64,000 bases of DNA. It comes from Lepagella muris. Its GTDB lineage: Bacteria; Bacteroidota; Bacteroidia; Bacteroidales; Muribaculaceae. This document shows, piece after piece, positions 52,345 to 60,666 of the stretch (the stretch's first letter is position 1; every line of letters begins with the position of its first letter). The notes below the pieces were generated by a model. It made no database searches and was not told where the DNA came from. It saw only the letters and a list, made by a program, of their open reading frames with translations. The stretch is taken from contig NZ_SRYB01000013.1 in NCBI RefSeq assembly GCF_004793975.1, forward strand, positions 55,286-119,285. The letters run 5' to 3'. A program made the position numbers and the translations under genes.

Positions 52345-52352
52345 CAAAATTA
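52345..52352 (-). promoter_or_regulatory. Promoter -7 box of the LysM operon
   Basis: TAATTTTG on the minus strand, an exact match, 57 bp before the ATG at 52288. Confidence 0.6.
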
Positions 52353-52433
52353 GCAAAAAATTTAAAGAAGCCCACAACAGTCCGCCAAAAAATAGTTTTT
52401 TCCTCTTACATGCAAAATACTGAAAATAGACTC

Positions 52434-52510
52434 TGACGGACTTTTTGGGGTCGTCAGAAGTGTTAAAATACCTCTAAAATGACCATTTTAACACTTCTGA
52501 CGGACTTTTT
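52434..52510. repeat. Left repeat block next to rloB, with long inverted repeat
   Basis: Contains an 18-bp inverted repeat (CGTCAGAAGTGTTAAAAT, 52452-52469, with 52485-52502; 15-bp loop) and two copies of CTGACGGACTTTTT (52434-52447 and 52497-52510). Its segment 52438-52468 matches 54292-54322 beyond the other end of rloAB at 28 of 31 positions, in the same orientation. Confidence 0.75.
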
Positions 52511-52519
52511 TTATCAGCT

Positions 52520-53080
52520 TCAATATTTTTTAACACTTTCCAAAGAGTCGATAAAAACACTCATATTTGTAGATGGATTGTCAGGCCAACGTAATTTGCT
52601 GGCATTTTCGGATGCCTTATTTGTATGTGTCATTAAAAATTTTGATTGGTCGTAACTGAATTGTCCTTTTTGGTAATTTGTCCACACTGTATCAGAAGAT
52701 TTCAATTCCTTGACAATGGATGCAGAATCACATACTTTGCCAAATTTCTTAGAGTGAAGCATAAACCAAAGTTCGATACAGGGATTGGATAATATTAGCG
52801 TTCCTTGCATACATTTAAGCCGATGAACAATATCTTTTATATCTGCGTCATAGACGAAGAAAACCCTATAATCGTCATCCTTATCAAGTCCAAGTTCATA
52901 TATATATTGGTCTACGAGTCGTTGGTTTATCTTATTCCCGCTCACTCTTGTCTTGATAACAACAGGAAGACGGTACCATAGTTTCAAGATTTCAACATAT
53001 TCTCGTTCTGTTTCACCTTCACATATAACCAAGAAGACAGTACGAGGTTCTTTTTTCTTTGATATCTTACGCTTTCTCAT
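52520..53080 (-). CDS. rloB: RloB family protein (TOPRIM-like nuclease subunit, AbiL-type)
   Basis: 186 residues. The RloB signature is clear: basic N-terminus (MRKRKISKKKEPRTVFLVIC), acidic motif ICEGETEREYVEIL (E21, E24), DYRVFFVYDADIKD (D78, D80) and SNPCIELWFMLHSKKFGKV. These acidic positions are those of a TOPRIM-type metal site, so a nucleolytic effector is likely. In lactococcal AbiL, a homologous pair of AAA15 ATPase and RloB protein aborts phage infection. It overlaps rloA by 14 bp and lies downstream of it. The pair is A+T-rich relative to its neighbours. Function by analogy only. Confidence 0.82.
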   Translation of the reverse strand: MRKRKISKKKEPRTVFLVICEGETEREYVEILKLWYRLPVVIKTRVSGNKINQRLVDQYIYELGLDKDDDYRVFFVYDADIKDIVHRLKCMQGTLILSNPCIELWFMLHSKKFGKVCDSASIVKELKSSDTVWTNYQKGQFSYDQSKFLMTHTNKASENASKLRWPDNPSTNMSVFIDSLESVKKY

Positions 53081-54254
53081 GATTCAATGTGATTTCGGAG
53101 ATGAGGGAACGAGCACTTCCAATATAAGGCACTCCATCAAAGCGTCCTTGAAGATAAGCCTGTCGAATGTCTTTGATTTTGTTTATTCCCACAAATTCAG
53201 CGAGTGAGACAAATTCTGAATTACCATCAGACTGTTTACTTACAAATACTATTTGCTCCGGTCTTAGCGAGTCGGTATCAATCAACAATGGATTGTGACT
53301 GGTAAAGACCATCTGTGCTGATTTGGACGACCTGACCAAATCAAGTATAAATTCAGCCAACCGCAGATGCAGCTTCAGGTCAAATTCATCTATAAAGAAT
53401 GTGGCTCCGGCAGTAATCTTACGTAGGATGATAATCAATAGCGTCAGCAGACTCTTAGTACCGTCTGATTCCTCCTTTATAAAATCAAATGGCAGTTCGG
53501 GATTTTCCCGATGAAAACTTTGCAAAATAAGTTGACCAGACATATTTTCAGATAATGTTATATCAATTATGTCACTGTCACACACTTCAAGCCCCATGAG
53601 CAATAATTTCTTGTCGTTTTCAAATTCTGCTACAGATAAATTAGATAAATCAACAGATCCGCGTCCTACCATCATTTCATTAAGGAAGAATCGAAAAACT
53701 TTCTGAGCAATCTCCTTCTGCATTGAACTTGCCCTGCTCAAAAACAGTGTCTTCGGACCCGTGTTAGCCACTACTTCTGACGGACGTGGTATGACTCCCT
53801 TTTTGAAGTAGTATGAAGTGGTCTCAGTACGAGAGAATATTCTTGATTTTCGTTTATTGGGATAATAATATAGTTCTTCCGACGTTATGACCCCACCATA
53901 TATCTCAAATGAATACTCATATTCAATACCATCAGTAACAAAGTCTATATAAAATTCGGAGGGCATATTTCCTCCAAACTTAAATGACACGTTGCCCAAT
54001 TCATCCCCCTCATTATTGAGATGGGAAGTCAGGATGAGATTTCTGCAATAGTCCATTGCCTTGATTAGGTTTGACTTTCCGGCTGCATTACCACCGAACA
54101 ATCCAATAATATTAACAAACTTATCTCCGTGAAAATCTATTAAGCTATTGGGTTGAGCGTTACGAGAATTACGTGAGTTCATATTTGCTGTGAAATCAAT
54201 CACAACTTCATCTCTTAACGAATAGAAATTCTTGATACGTAAACTGAGAATCAT
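53067..54254 (-). CDS. rloA: RloA-type AAA/ABC-like ATPase
   Basis: 395 residues. Walker A GGNAAGKS at 54-61, ABC-like signature EESDGTKSLL at 261-270, Walker B TFFIDEFD at 285-292 and switch TSHN at 318-321: an OLD/AAA15-type SMC-like ATPase, apparently active. It probably senses infection and controls the RloB nuclease, as proposed for AbiL, PARIS and similar two-gene systems. The start at 54254 begins the family's typical MILSLRIKNFYSLRDEV. The flanking repeats at 52438-52468 and 54292-54322 frame the pair. Confidence 0.85.
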   Translation of the reverse strand: MILSLRIKNFYSLRDEVVIDFTANMNSRNSRNAQPNSLIDFHGDKFVNIIGLFGGNAAGKSNLIKAMDYCRNLILTSHLNNEGDELGNVSFKFGGNMPSEFYIDFVTDGIEYEYSFEIYGGVITSEELYYYPNKRKSRIFSRTETTSYYFKKGVIPRPSEVVANTGPKTLFLSRASSMQKEIAQKVFRFFLNEMMVGRGSVDLSNLSVAEFENDKKLLLMGLEVCDSDIIDITLSENMSGQLILQSFHRENPELPFDFIKEESDGTKSLLTLLIIILRKITAGATFFIDEFDLKLHLRLAEFILDLVRSSKSAQMVFTSHNPLLIDTDSLRPEQIVFVSKQSDGNSEFVSLAEFVGINKIKDIRQAYLQGRFDGVPYIGSARSLISEITLNHEKA

Positions 54255-54291
54255 AATAGTTCGTCTTTATTATTTCCGTAATTTTTATGAT

Positions 54292-54352
54292 GGACTTTTT
54301 GTGGTTGTCATAAGTGTTAAAAAACTTTCTGAAAAATCGAGCATTTTAACAC
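54292..54352. repeat. Right repeat block upstream of rloA
   Basis: 54292-54322 matches 52438-52468 at 28 of 31 positions in direct orientation (shared GGACTTTTTG and AAGTGTTAAAA). It likewise contains an inverted repeat, GTGTTAAAA (54314-54322) / TTTTAACAC (54344-54352). Lying 38 bp upstream of the rloA start, it could hold the operator of the pair or one edge of a mobile cassette. Confidence 0.7.
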
Positions 54353-54444
54353 GTATAATCAAGTAATTCGAGTAAAATTACTCAATCATAATATTTTTTA
54401 ACGTAATAACAATCTTATTTATTAGAGATTATTTCATAAAAATG

Positions 54445-54486
54445 AAGTGACCCCAAAAGTTTTTCGTATAACTTTTGAGGTCACTT
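54445..54486 (-). terminator. Hairpin after the second tricorn-like gene
   Basis: 17-bp arms with one mismatch (AAGTGACCCCAAAAGTT / AACTTTTGAGGTCACTT) and an 8-nt loop, followed on the minus strand by CATTTTTATG. It closes the tricorn-like gene upstream of the rloAB cassette. Confidence 0.75.
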
Positions 54487-54550
54487 TTAAGCGAGATAGA
54501 TGTAGTTGACTTCAATTGAACTTAGGGGCGTCAGATTGAAGTTGCTGTTG

Positions 54551-57500
54551 TTATTTCTTCTTGGTCTCTTTCAGGAGCTCTTTGACGGCTGTCTCAAGCT
54601 GGGCGTCGTGACCTTTCACTACGTCGGCGGGAAGATTCTCCACCTTGATGTCCGGTTCGAGCTGAGTGTTCTCGAGGATTGTGCCGTCGGCAAGACGATA
54701 GGCTGTCACAGGGATACCGAATACCATGGAGGGATCCTGCATCGTGATCCAGTTCACGCTTGACATCGTTCCCGGCACAGGCATACCCACAAGCTTACCG
54801 AGATTCTTGAATTTATATACCCAAGGTGTGCCGTGTGCATTACTGTAGTTAGCCTCACCGGTGATCATGATTGTCGGCTTGTTCCATCGGCGTGATGGCA
54901 TCTCAGCCGAATTTCTGCCATGATTCTCCTGAGTGAAGTATTTCTCGCCGCTGAAGAGCACTTCAATATCCTCATGCAGACGACCGCCACCATTCCAACG
55001 AGTATCGATCACGATACCATCGCGAGTATTGTACTCACCGAGAATCTTCGCATAGATTGTGCGGAAGCTGTCGTCGTTCATTGATTCTATATGTACGTAT
55101 CCGAGACGTCCGTTGGAAAGACTGTCAACGATATGTTCGTTCCTCTTCACCCAACGTTCATACATAAGGTCGCTCATCTTGCCCGTTGTGATCGGGAGAA
55201 CAACCTCCTCCCATTTCTCTCCGGTGGAAGGATTTGCGAATGCCACGAGAGTCTTCTTCTTGGCGGTGTTGTTGAGGAGGGAGGTCCAATCCTCACCCTT
55301 CTTGATTTTCTCGCCATTGATTGCCTCAACCATATCGCCTGCCTTAACGCGGGTAGTGGCTCTGTCAAACGGACCACCCTCAACAATCTCTTCAATCAGA
55401 AGACCATCCTTGTCGGAGGTGAGGTCGAATATCAAACCGAGAGAAGCTGTTGCCTCTTTTGCGGGACTGCTGTAGTATCTACCTCCGGAATGCGACACGT
55501 TGACCTCACCGAGAATCTCGCTGAGAAGAGCCTGGAAGTCATAGTTGTTGTTGATATGGGGGAGGAACTTGCGATAGTTGTCGACATACTCCTTCCAGTT
55601 GATAGGCATTTCGGGGAGAAGGAAACGTTCTTTAGCCTCGATAGCCATATATTCATACATTGCCTCACGCTCCTTGTAGGGATCGATCTTAACAGATCCG
55701 GAAGTGGTCACTGGTTTGATGCTGCCGGAAGAGGGTGTGAATTTCTTTACGGTGGAACCTACAAGATACATGCCTCCGTCAGCCGTGGTCTGTATCCCGG
55801 CGGGGGAGTTGCCCAATTTCTTCACGATTGATATGTCGCCCTTACGTAGATCCTTCTTCCAAAGATCGTAGCCATCCTCGAATGATGTGATGAAATAGAG
55901 AGTCTCGCCATCTTTCGACAATGTGAAGTCAACGAGAGAAGAGGAAGTGGGGGTCAGACGCACGATACGGTCCTGAATGCCTTCTCGGTCAATCTTGATA
56001 TCCTTGCTTTCCTTATCCTCCTTTCCGGATTCCTTCTTATCCTTTGAATCTTTCTTATCTTTAGCATCCTTCTTCTTCGACTTGTCAGTGCTATCCTTCT
56101 TGTCGGCATCCTTCTTCTGCTGTTTCTCAATCTCTTTCAGCAGGGCGAAGTCCTCTTCCGACAGACGGTATTTGTCGTATGCCTCTTTTGTGAGGAACAC
56201 CATGAAGACATCGGATTGAGATCCCCAAGATGCATGGTTTCTCATGCCATAGCGTTCGGAATCGAATATTACGGCAGTGCCGTCGCTGTTGAAACGTGGG
56301 TTCTGGTCGAAATATCCGGTATTGGTAAGATTGATAAACTCGGCATTATCCACGTTGATTATCGCAATGTCGTCATACGGCTCGTGCATCGGGTTCATAA
56401 CTTCGAGAGTCACCCATTTGCTATCGGGACTCCATTCCACGCTGATGCTGCCGGAGCGAGAAGTGGCGATTCTGTCGTCGGAGAGCGTCTTTACCTTCTT
56501 TGTCTCCAGATCCATCACCTTCAGCTTGTTGCGGTCTTCTGTAAATACCATCTTTTTCCCGTCGGGAGAGATGGAGGGATGACTTCTCTCCACGCCGTCG
56601 TCGGGGAACAATGCAGTCTCCTCAATAAGTGTCGCATTGGAGAAATTGGGATCATCATCGCGTTTGATGGTAGCTTTGTAGATGTTGCTCTTGCCGTTGC
56701 GCAGAGAGCCATAATATAGGGATCGTCCGTCGCTTCCCCATGATATCCTTGATTCCACGCCGGGAGTATGGGTTATCTGTTTGGTGGAGGGGTATTCGGA
56801 AGAGGTCACAAACACCTCGCCTCTTACTGTGAATGCCACCTGTTTGCCGTCGGGGGAAACAACCGCCCCCTGCACCTTTGAGAAGGGTATCTCCTTTACG
56901 TCTTCAGAGAAGTCGTCGATTACCTCAATCGGAAGTTTCTTTGCCTTTCCTCCCGGTTGCATCGTGTAGATTTCGCCATTGAAAGTAAAAGCGAGCAAGC
57001 CGTCTTTAGCAGCACTGAGGAATCTCACCGGATGTTTCGTGAATGAGGTGAGTTTCTCCGGCGAGGCATTCTGTGCGATCGGTTGCTTGTAGATGTTGAA
57101 CGATCCGCCGTCGCGTTCGCTCAGGAAATAGAAGCTGCTATTGTCAGGGGCAATCACCGGTTCGCGGTCTTCGCCGGCACGTGCAGTAAGGTTAGTGTAT
57201 GATTTTGAAGATGGTTCATACATCCATATATCACGCGTCACGGAAGAGGTGTGGTGTTTTCTCCATTTGTCTTCCGAACCCTTAACATTCTCATAAAGGA
57301 AACTTCCGTCGGGGCGCATTGCCACGCTCACTGCCGGAGTTGAGAGTATCTGTACGGGACGCCCGCCCTCAGCCGGGACTGAATATAGCTCACTCTGCGA
57401 TCTGTGTGGACCGGAGATGTTGACAGCCGGTTTCTGTATGTAGGCGGAGAAAATCACGTTCTTGCCGTCGGGGGAGAAGGCTTCCGGAGTCTCTGCCACG

Positions 57501-57817
57501 GAGTTGAACGTAAGACGGGTGGACTGTCCACCCTTTGAAGGGATAATGTAAATATCCTTGCCACCGTTCCGGTCAGAAGCGTATGCTATCTTGGTGCCGT
57601 CGGGCGACCATATCGGTGTGCTTTCATACGCCGCCGACGTAGTGAGTCGGGTGGCATTTCCTCCGGTTGAGGGCACTGTGAAAATATCCCCTTTATAGGA
57701 GAAAGCAATCGTTTTCCCATCAGGGGAAATCTTTACATCGCGCATCCACAACGGGCTTACCGCTGATGCAGAAAGGGATGCCATCAGGAGAGATGCGGGA
57801 ATGATTAGTCTTTTCAT
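54551..57817 (-). CDS. Exported tricorn-like S41 family protease, second copy
   Basis: 1088 residues with a signal peptide (MKRLIIPASLLMASLSASA). Same architecture as the protein at 39240-42476: propeller repeats (PDGKTIAFSYKGDIFTVPST is nearly identical in both), a Lys/Asp/Glu-rich segment (SKKKDAKDKKDSKDKKES), a PDZ domain (KAGDMVEAINGEKIKKGEDW) and an S41 domain with nucleophile S992 (EANYSNAHGTPWVY) and VIDTRWNGGGRLHED. The two are clear paralogues, roughly half identical by eye. Both are probably periplasmic and could process different peptides. The start is unambiguous. Confidence 0.9.
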   Translation of the reverse strand: MKRLIIPASLLMASLSASAVSPLWMRDVKISPDGKTIAFSYKGDIFTVPSTGGNATRLTTSAAYESTPIWSPDGTKIAYASDRNGGKDIYIIPSKGGQSTRLTFNSVAETPEAFSPDGKNVIFSAYIQKPAVNISGPHRSQSELYSVPAEGGRPVQILSTPAVSVAMRPDGSFLYENVKGSEDKWRKHHTSSVTRDIWMYEPSSKSYTNLTARAGEDREPVIAPDNSSFYFLSERDGGSFNIYKQPIAQNASPEKLTSFTKHPVRFLSAAKDGLLAFTFNGEIYTMQPGGKAKKLPIEVIDDFSEDVKEIPFSKVQGAVVSPDGKQVAFTVRGEVFVTSSEYPSTKQITHTPGVESRISWGSDGRSLYYGSLRNGKSNIYKATIKRDDDPNFSNATLIEETALFPDDGVERSHPSISPDGKKMVFTEDRNKLKVMDLETKKVKTLSDDRIATSRSGSISVEWSPDSKWVTLEVMNPMHEPYDDIAIINVDNAEFINLTNTGYFDQNPRFNSDGTAVIFDSERYGMRNHASWGSQSDVFMVFLTKEAYDKYRLSEEDFALLKEIEKQQKKDADKKDSTDKSKKKDAKDKKDSKDKKESGKEDKESKDIKIDREGIQDRIVRLTPTSSSLVDFTLSKDGETLYFITSFEDGYDLWKKDLRKGDISIVKKLGNSPAGIQTTADGGMYLVGSTVKKFTPSSGSIKPVTTSGSVKIDPYKEREAMYEYMAIEAKERFLLPEMPINWKEYVDNYRKFLPHINNNYDFQALLSEILGEVNVSHSGGRYYSSPAKEATASLGLIFDLTSDKDGLLIEEIVEGGPFDRATTRVKAGDMVEAINGEKIKKGEDWTSLLNNTAKKKTLVAFANPSTGEKWEEVVLPITTGKMSDLMYERWVKRNEHIVDSLSNGRLGYVHIESMNDDSFRTIYAKILGEYNTRDGIVIDTRWNGGGRLHEDIEVLFSGEKYFTQENHGRNSAEMPSRRWNKPTIMITGEANYSNAHGTPWVYKFKNLGKLVGMPVPGTMSSVNWITMQDPSMVFGIPVTAYRLADGTILENTQLEPDIKVENLPADVVKGHDAQLETAVKELLKETKKK

Positions 57818-57871
57818 GATTAATCAGTGTGAATTGTTAGAATAAGGCTTTGATGTTACACATCTTCGCCA

Positions 57872-57879
57872 CAAAGATA
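57872..57879 (-). promoter_or_regulatory. Promoter -7 box of the second tricorn-like gene
   Basis: TATCTTTG on the minus strand, 54 bp before the ATG at 57817. Confidence 0.55.
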
Positions 57880-57968
57880 AGAAAAATAATTTTAAGAAAA
57901 TGATAAAATTGAGATAATTGTTATATTTCCTTGAAAATTTCAGGTAAAACTACCTGTCGTCTGTGGCA

Positions 57969-59414
57969 TTATGATAATGCGAATCGCCCCGTGGCAAGCA
58001 TGTATATGGATAGGCAGGCGAGAATAAGCATCACTCCCGACATTACCGACTCTCTTGTGGATATTATTTTATCCGTGGAGGAAGTGCCGTTCTGACGATG
58101 CTGGCGGCGTGCCATTATGAAAAATGGGAAACCGGCGGTGTAGAACATCGAGGTCATGACGAGGAGTGATAGCGAACCTGCCCAGATGGAGTATATGCAG
58201 TAGATGGTGGTGCCGGTCGCTATGACTATGATTGCCGGAAGTTTCTTGTTTCTTGACGTCCACACGCGGTTACAGAAGATTAGTTTCAGAAGATATAATC
58301 CGCAGCATAGGTAGCACGGGAGTATCATCATGGATGCGAGATTGACGGCAGCAAGATATACATCTTCGGCTGTGACCACGAGCAGCAGGCATAAGGTCAT
58401 GGCTATGGAGGAAACTCTCATCCCGTATGCAGGCACACCATGCCTGTTGACCGACAGGAACTGACGGGGGAGTATCTTCACTACGGCTCCCTCGTAGGGT
58501 GTCTGCGCACACAGGAGCGTCCATGCCACAAAGCCCCCCGCTACGGAGAGGATTATTGCCGAGATCACAAACCATTTTGCCCATGGTCCGGCGCACACCT
58601 CCAGCGCGTATGCCAGCGAAGGGTTGGGGAGCGCAGCGAGTTCCGGTTGGGTCATGATTCCGAAGCACAGTGTGGTGACAAGGATGTAGAGCATCAGGGC
58701 GAGAAGAAATCCGGTGATTGTAGCTTTCCCCACGTCGGAATGTCTCTTTGCACGCGACGACATCATCACTGCCCCCTCAATACCGAGGAAGCTCCAGATG
58801 GTGACGAGCATACATGAGGAGACCTGTGCGCCTACGGATGGAAGTTCCGGATTCAGGTTTCCCCAGAAGTCAAGGGTGAACATGCCGACCTTCGCGCTGA
58901 CGGCAAGGATAATGATGATGAAGATGATGCAGCTGAATTTAAGCACAGAGAGCAGGGTATTGATGTAGGAGGCGGATTGTATGCCACGTGTGACGATGTA
59001 GTACATCAGCCATATCAGCACTGAGCCGAATACCACTGTCTGCCATCCATGCTCGTTCAGCACGGGAAGAAACGCCCCTATGGAGTCATTCAGAAGTACT
59101 GCATACGTGACATTGCCCAAAATCACACACAACCAATAACCCCACGCCATGTTGAATCCCCACCAGTCGCCGAATCCCACCTGTGCATACTGATAGATTC
59201 CGGCGGTTAGGTCAGGACGTTTTTTAGCAAGAATCTTAAACGTGGATACGAGCATCCCTATACCGATGCCGGTGATTCCCCACGCGCATAGCACGCTTCC
59301 CAAAGCCGCCCCATGTGCCATATTCTGGGCGATATTGAAAATGCTTCCGCCAATCACCGATCCGAAGACTATAGCCACCAGTCTCCAGAGTCCTAATTTA
59401 CCTTTCTCTTCCAA
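57969..59414 (-). CDS. APC-superfamily amino-acid permease/antiporter
   Basis: 481 residues, about twelve transmembrane segments. The conserved start GLWRLVAIVFGSVIGGSIFN with the GSVIGGSIF loop and GIYQYAQVGFGDWWGF identifies the basic-amino-acid/polyamine antiporter branch (ArcD/AdiC/LysP-like). TIWSFLGIEGAVMMSSRAKR is the usual helix 6 region. A substrate such as arginine, lysine or ornithine is likely but cannot be fixed from sequence. No deiminase or decarboxylase gene is adjacent to support a pathway. Monocistronic on the minus strand. Confidence 0.85.
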   Translation of the reverse strand: MEEKGKLGLWRLVAIVFGSVIGGSIFNIAQNMAHGAALGSVLCAWGITGIGIGMLVSTFKILAKKRPDLTAGIYQYAQVGFGDWWGFNMAWGYWLCVILGNVTYAVLLNDSIGAFLPVLNEHGWQTVVFGSVLIWLMYYIVTRGIQSASYINTLLSVLKFSCIIFIIIILAVSAKVGMFTLDFWGNLNPELPSVGAQVSSCMLVTIWSFLGIEGAVMMSSRAKRHSDVGKATITGFLLALMLYILVTTLCFGIMTQPELAALPNPSLAYALEVCAGPWAKWFVISAIILSVAGGFVAWTLLCAQTPYEGAVVKILPRQFLSVNRHGVPAYGMRVSSIAMTLCLLLVVTAEDVYLAAVNLASMMILPCYLCCGLYLLKLIFCNRVWTSRNKKLPAIIVIATGTTIYCIYSIWAGSLSLLVMTSMFYTAGFPFFIMARRQHRQNGTSSTDKIISTRESVMSGVMLILACLSIYMLATGRFALS

Positions 59415-59518
59415 TTTTTACCTGTTTACAATATTTGTTAAAAATCCGATACCACATAAACTCTGAATTATTAAACGGAGATATTTCCGGTTTGTTTTGT
59501 CATGAATGTCGGATACCG

Positions 59519-60544
59519 CTACGCTTTTGCATCTGCATCTTTATAGAAGGATGCTGAAGTCTTCACATGGTTGGCGATATGACGGCGTATTTCCGGAGGC
59601 GACACCACCTCTATGTGCCGACCATATCCGAGTATGACACGTTCCAATTCATGATTGGGAATTACGTTCAGCATTATCACGATGCTCCCGTCATTATTCT
59701 CCCTTATCAGTTGTTGGGAATGGTGTATAGGTTTGGTCAGTACGTATGGAGCCTGGTCGGAGTCGATTCTTATTGTAATCTCTTGGGGAGAGGAATCGAT
59801 GTCGCGTGTCACCCCTACCATATCATCAAGATATTGCTCCGGCTCAAAGAATGTATTCTCCTTATAAGGAGTGCGGCTTGAACGCACCACCTTGAAAATC
59901 CTGTCAAGCGCGATGGTCTGTATATCGTGCTTTTTATGATTGTATCCCACGAGAAACCAGCGGTTGTTGTATTCCTTCAATAGGTAAGGGGAGATGAATA
60001 GGCAGGTTGGGCGTCGCGCCTTGAAAGATTGATAGATCACTTCAATGGCATCCTTTCTTATGATATGGTCATATAGCACGGAAAGAAAGTCAAGCCCTTT
60101 CAGCCGGTTGTTGGTGTCGATGAACACCACCTGACGATGGGACTCGCTGCTCTGTATTTTATCTTGAATACGAGCGAGTATATCCTCCTGTCCCGCCATG
60201 TCGCGGAACCCACCATAGTGGCGTATTATCTCCATAGCTGCCGATAGTTCCGAGATATCTTGCTTCGAGAGGGGGAGTTGCGTGATACTGAAATCCGGAT
60301 CTTCGTATGTGTAATACCTATTCTCCATGACGATGATAGGGGCATTGTAGCCGAGTTTGCCGCTACGCATCAGTTCGATGTCTCGCTGGATGGTGCGCTT
60401 TGATATTGATGAGATCCCCTCATATTCATATAGGGCATCCTCGCAGGCTGTCCGAAGGTCTTCAAGGGTCCAACGGCGTTGACGGCGGCAAAGACAGGCG
60501 TCGATGGTGCGCAATCGCATCAGTGTGTTTCTGTTGAGAGGCAT
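59519..60544 (-). CDS. WYL-domain transcriptional regulator
   Basis: 341 residues. N-terminal winged helix (residues ~8-75, RTIDACLCRRQRRWTLEDLR; SSISKRTIQRDIELMRSGKL), then a WYL domain ~155-225 (AIEVIYQSFKARRPTCLFIS; YLLKEYNNRWFLVGYNHKKH, with the R-W-F-L-V-G variant of the motif) and a C-terminal WCX part. WYL regulators sense small molecules or nucleic acids and often guard RNA repair or defence genes. It diverges from rtcB across a 122-bp spacer, so it probably controls rtcB and itself. Confidence 0.88.
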   Translation of the reverse strand: MPLNRNTLMRLRTIDACLCRRQRRWTLEDLRTACEDALYEYEGISSISKRTIQRDIELMRSGKLGYNAPIIVMENRYYTYEDPDFSITQLPLSKQDISELSAAMEIIRHYGGFRDMAGQEDILARIQDKIQSSESHRQVVFIDTNNRLKGLDFLSVLYDHIIRKDAIEVIYQSFKARRPTCLFISPYLLKEYNNRWFLVGYNHKKHDIQTIALDRIFKVVRSSRTPYKENTFFEPEQYLDDMVGVTRDIDSSPQEITIRIDSDQAPYVLTKPIHHSQQLIRENNDGSIVIMLNVIPNHELERVILGYGRHIEVVSPPEIRRHIANHVKTSASFYKDADAKA

Positions 60545-60613
60545 GTTTTGAAATTTTTTTGCGAAATTACAAAAAAATATTGAAGTGCGCCATTAGATGG
60601 CGCACCTATTGTC

Positions 60614-60621
60614 TTACTTTG
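60614..60621 (+). promoter_or_regulatory. Possible -7 box of rtcB
   Basis: TTACTTTG, one mismatch to TAnnTTTG, 45 bp before the ATG; the spacer is shared with the divergent WYL gene. No -33 element seen, as might be expected for an activated promoter. Confidence 0.4.
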
Positions 60622-60666
60622 CACTCAATAAATAAACAATATTAAAATCATTAAAAACAGATTGAT

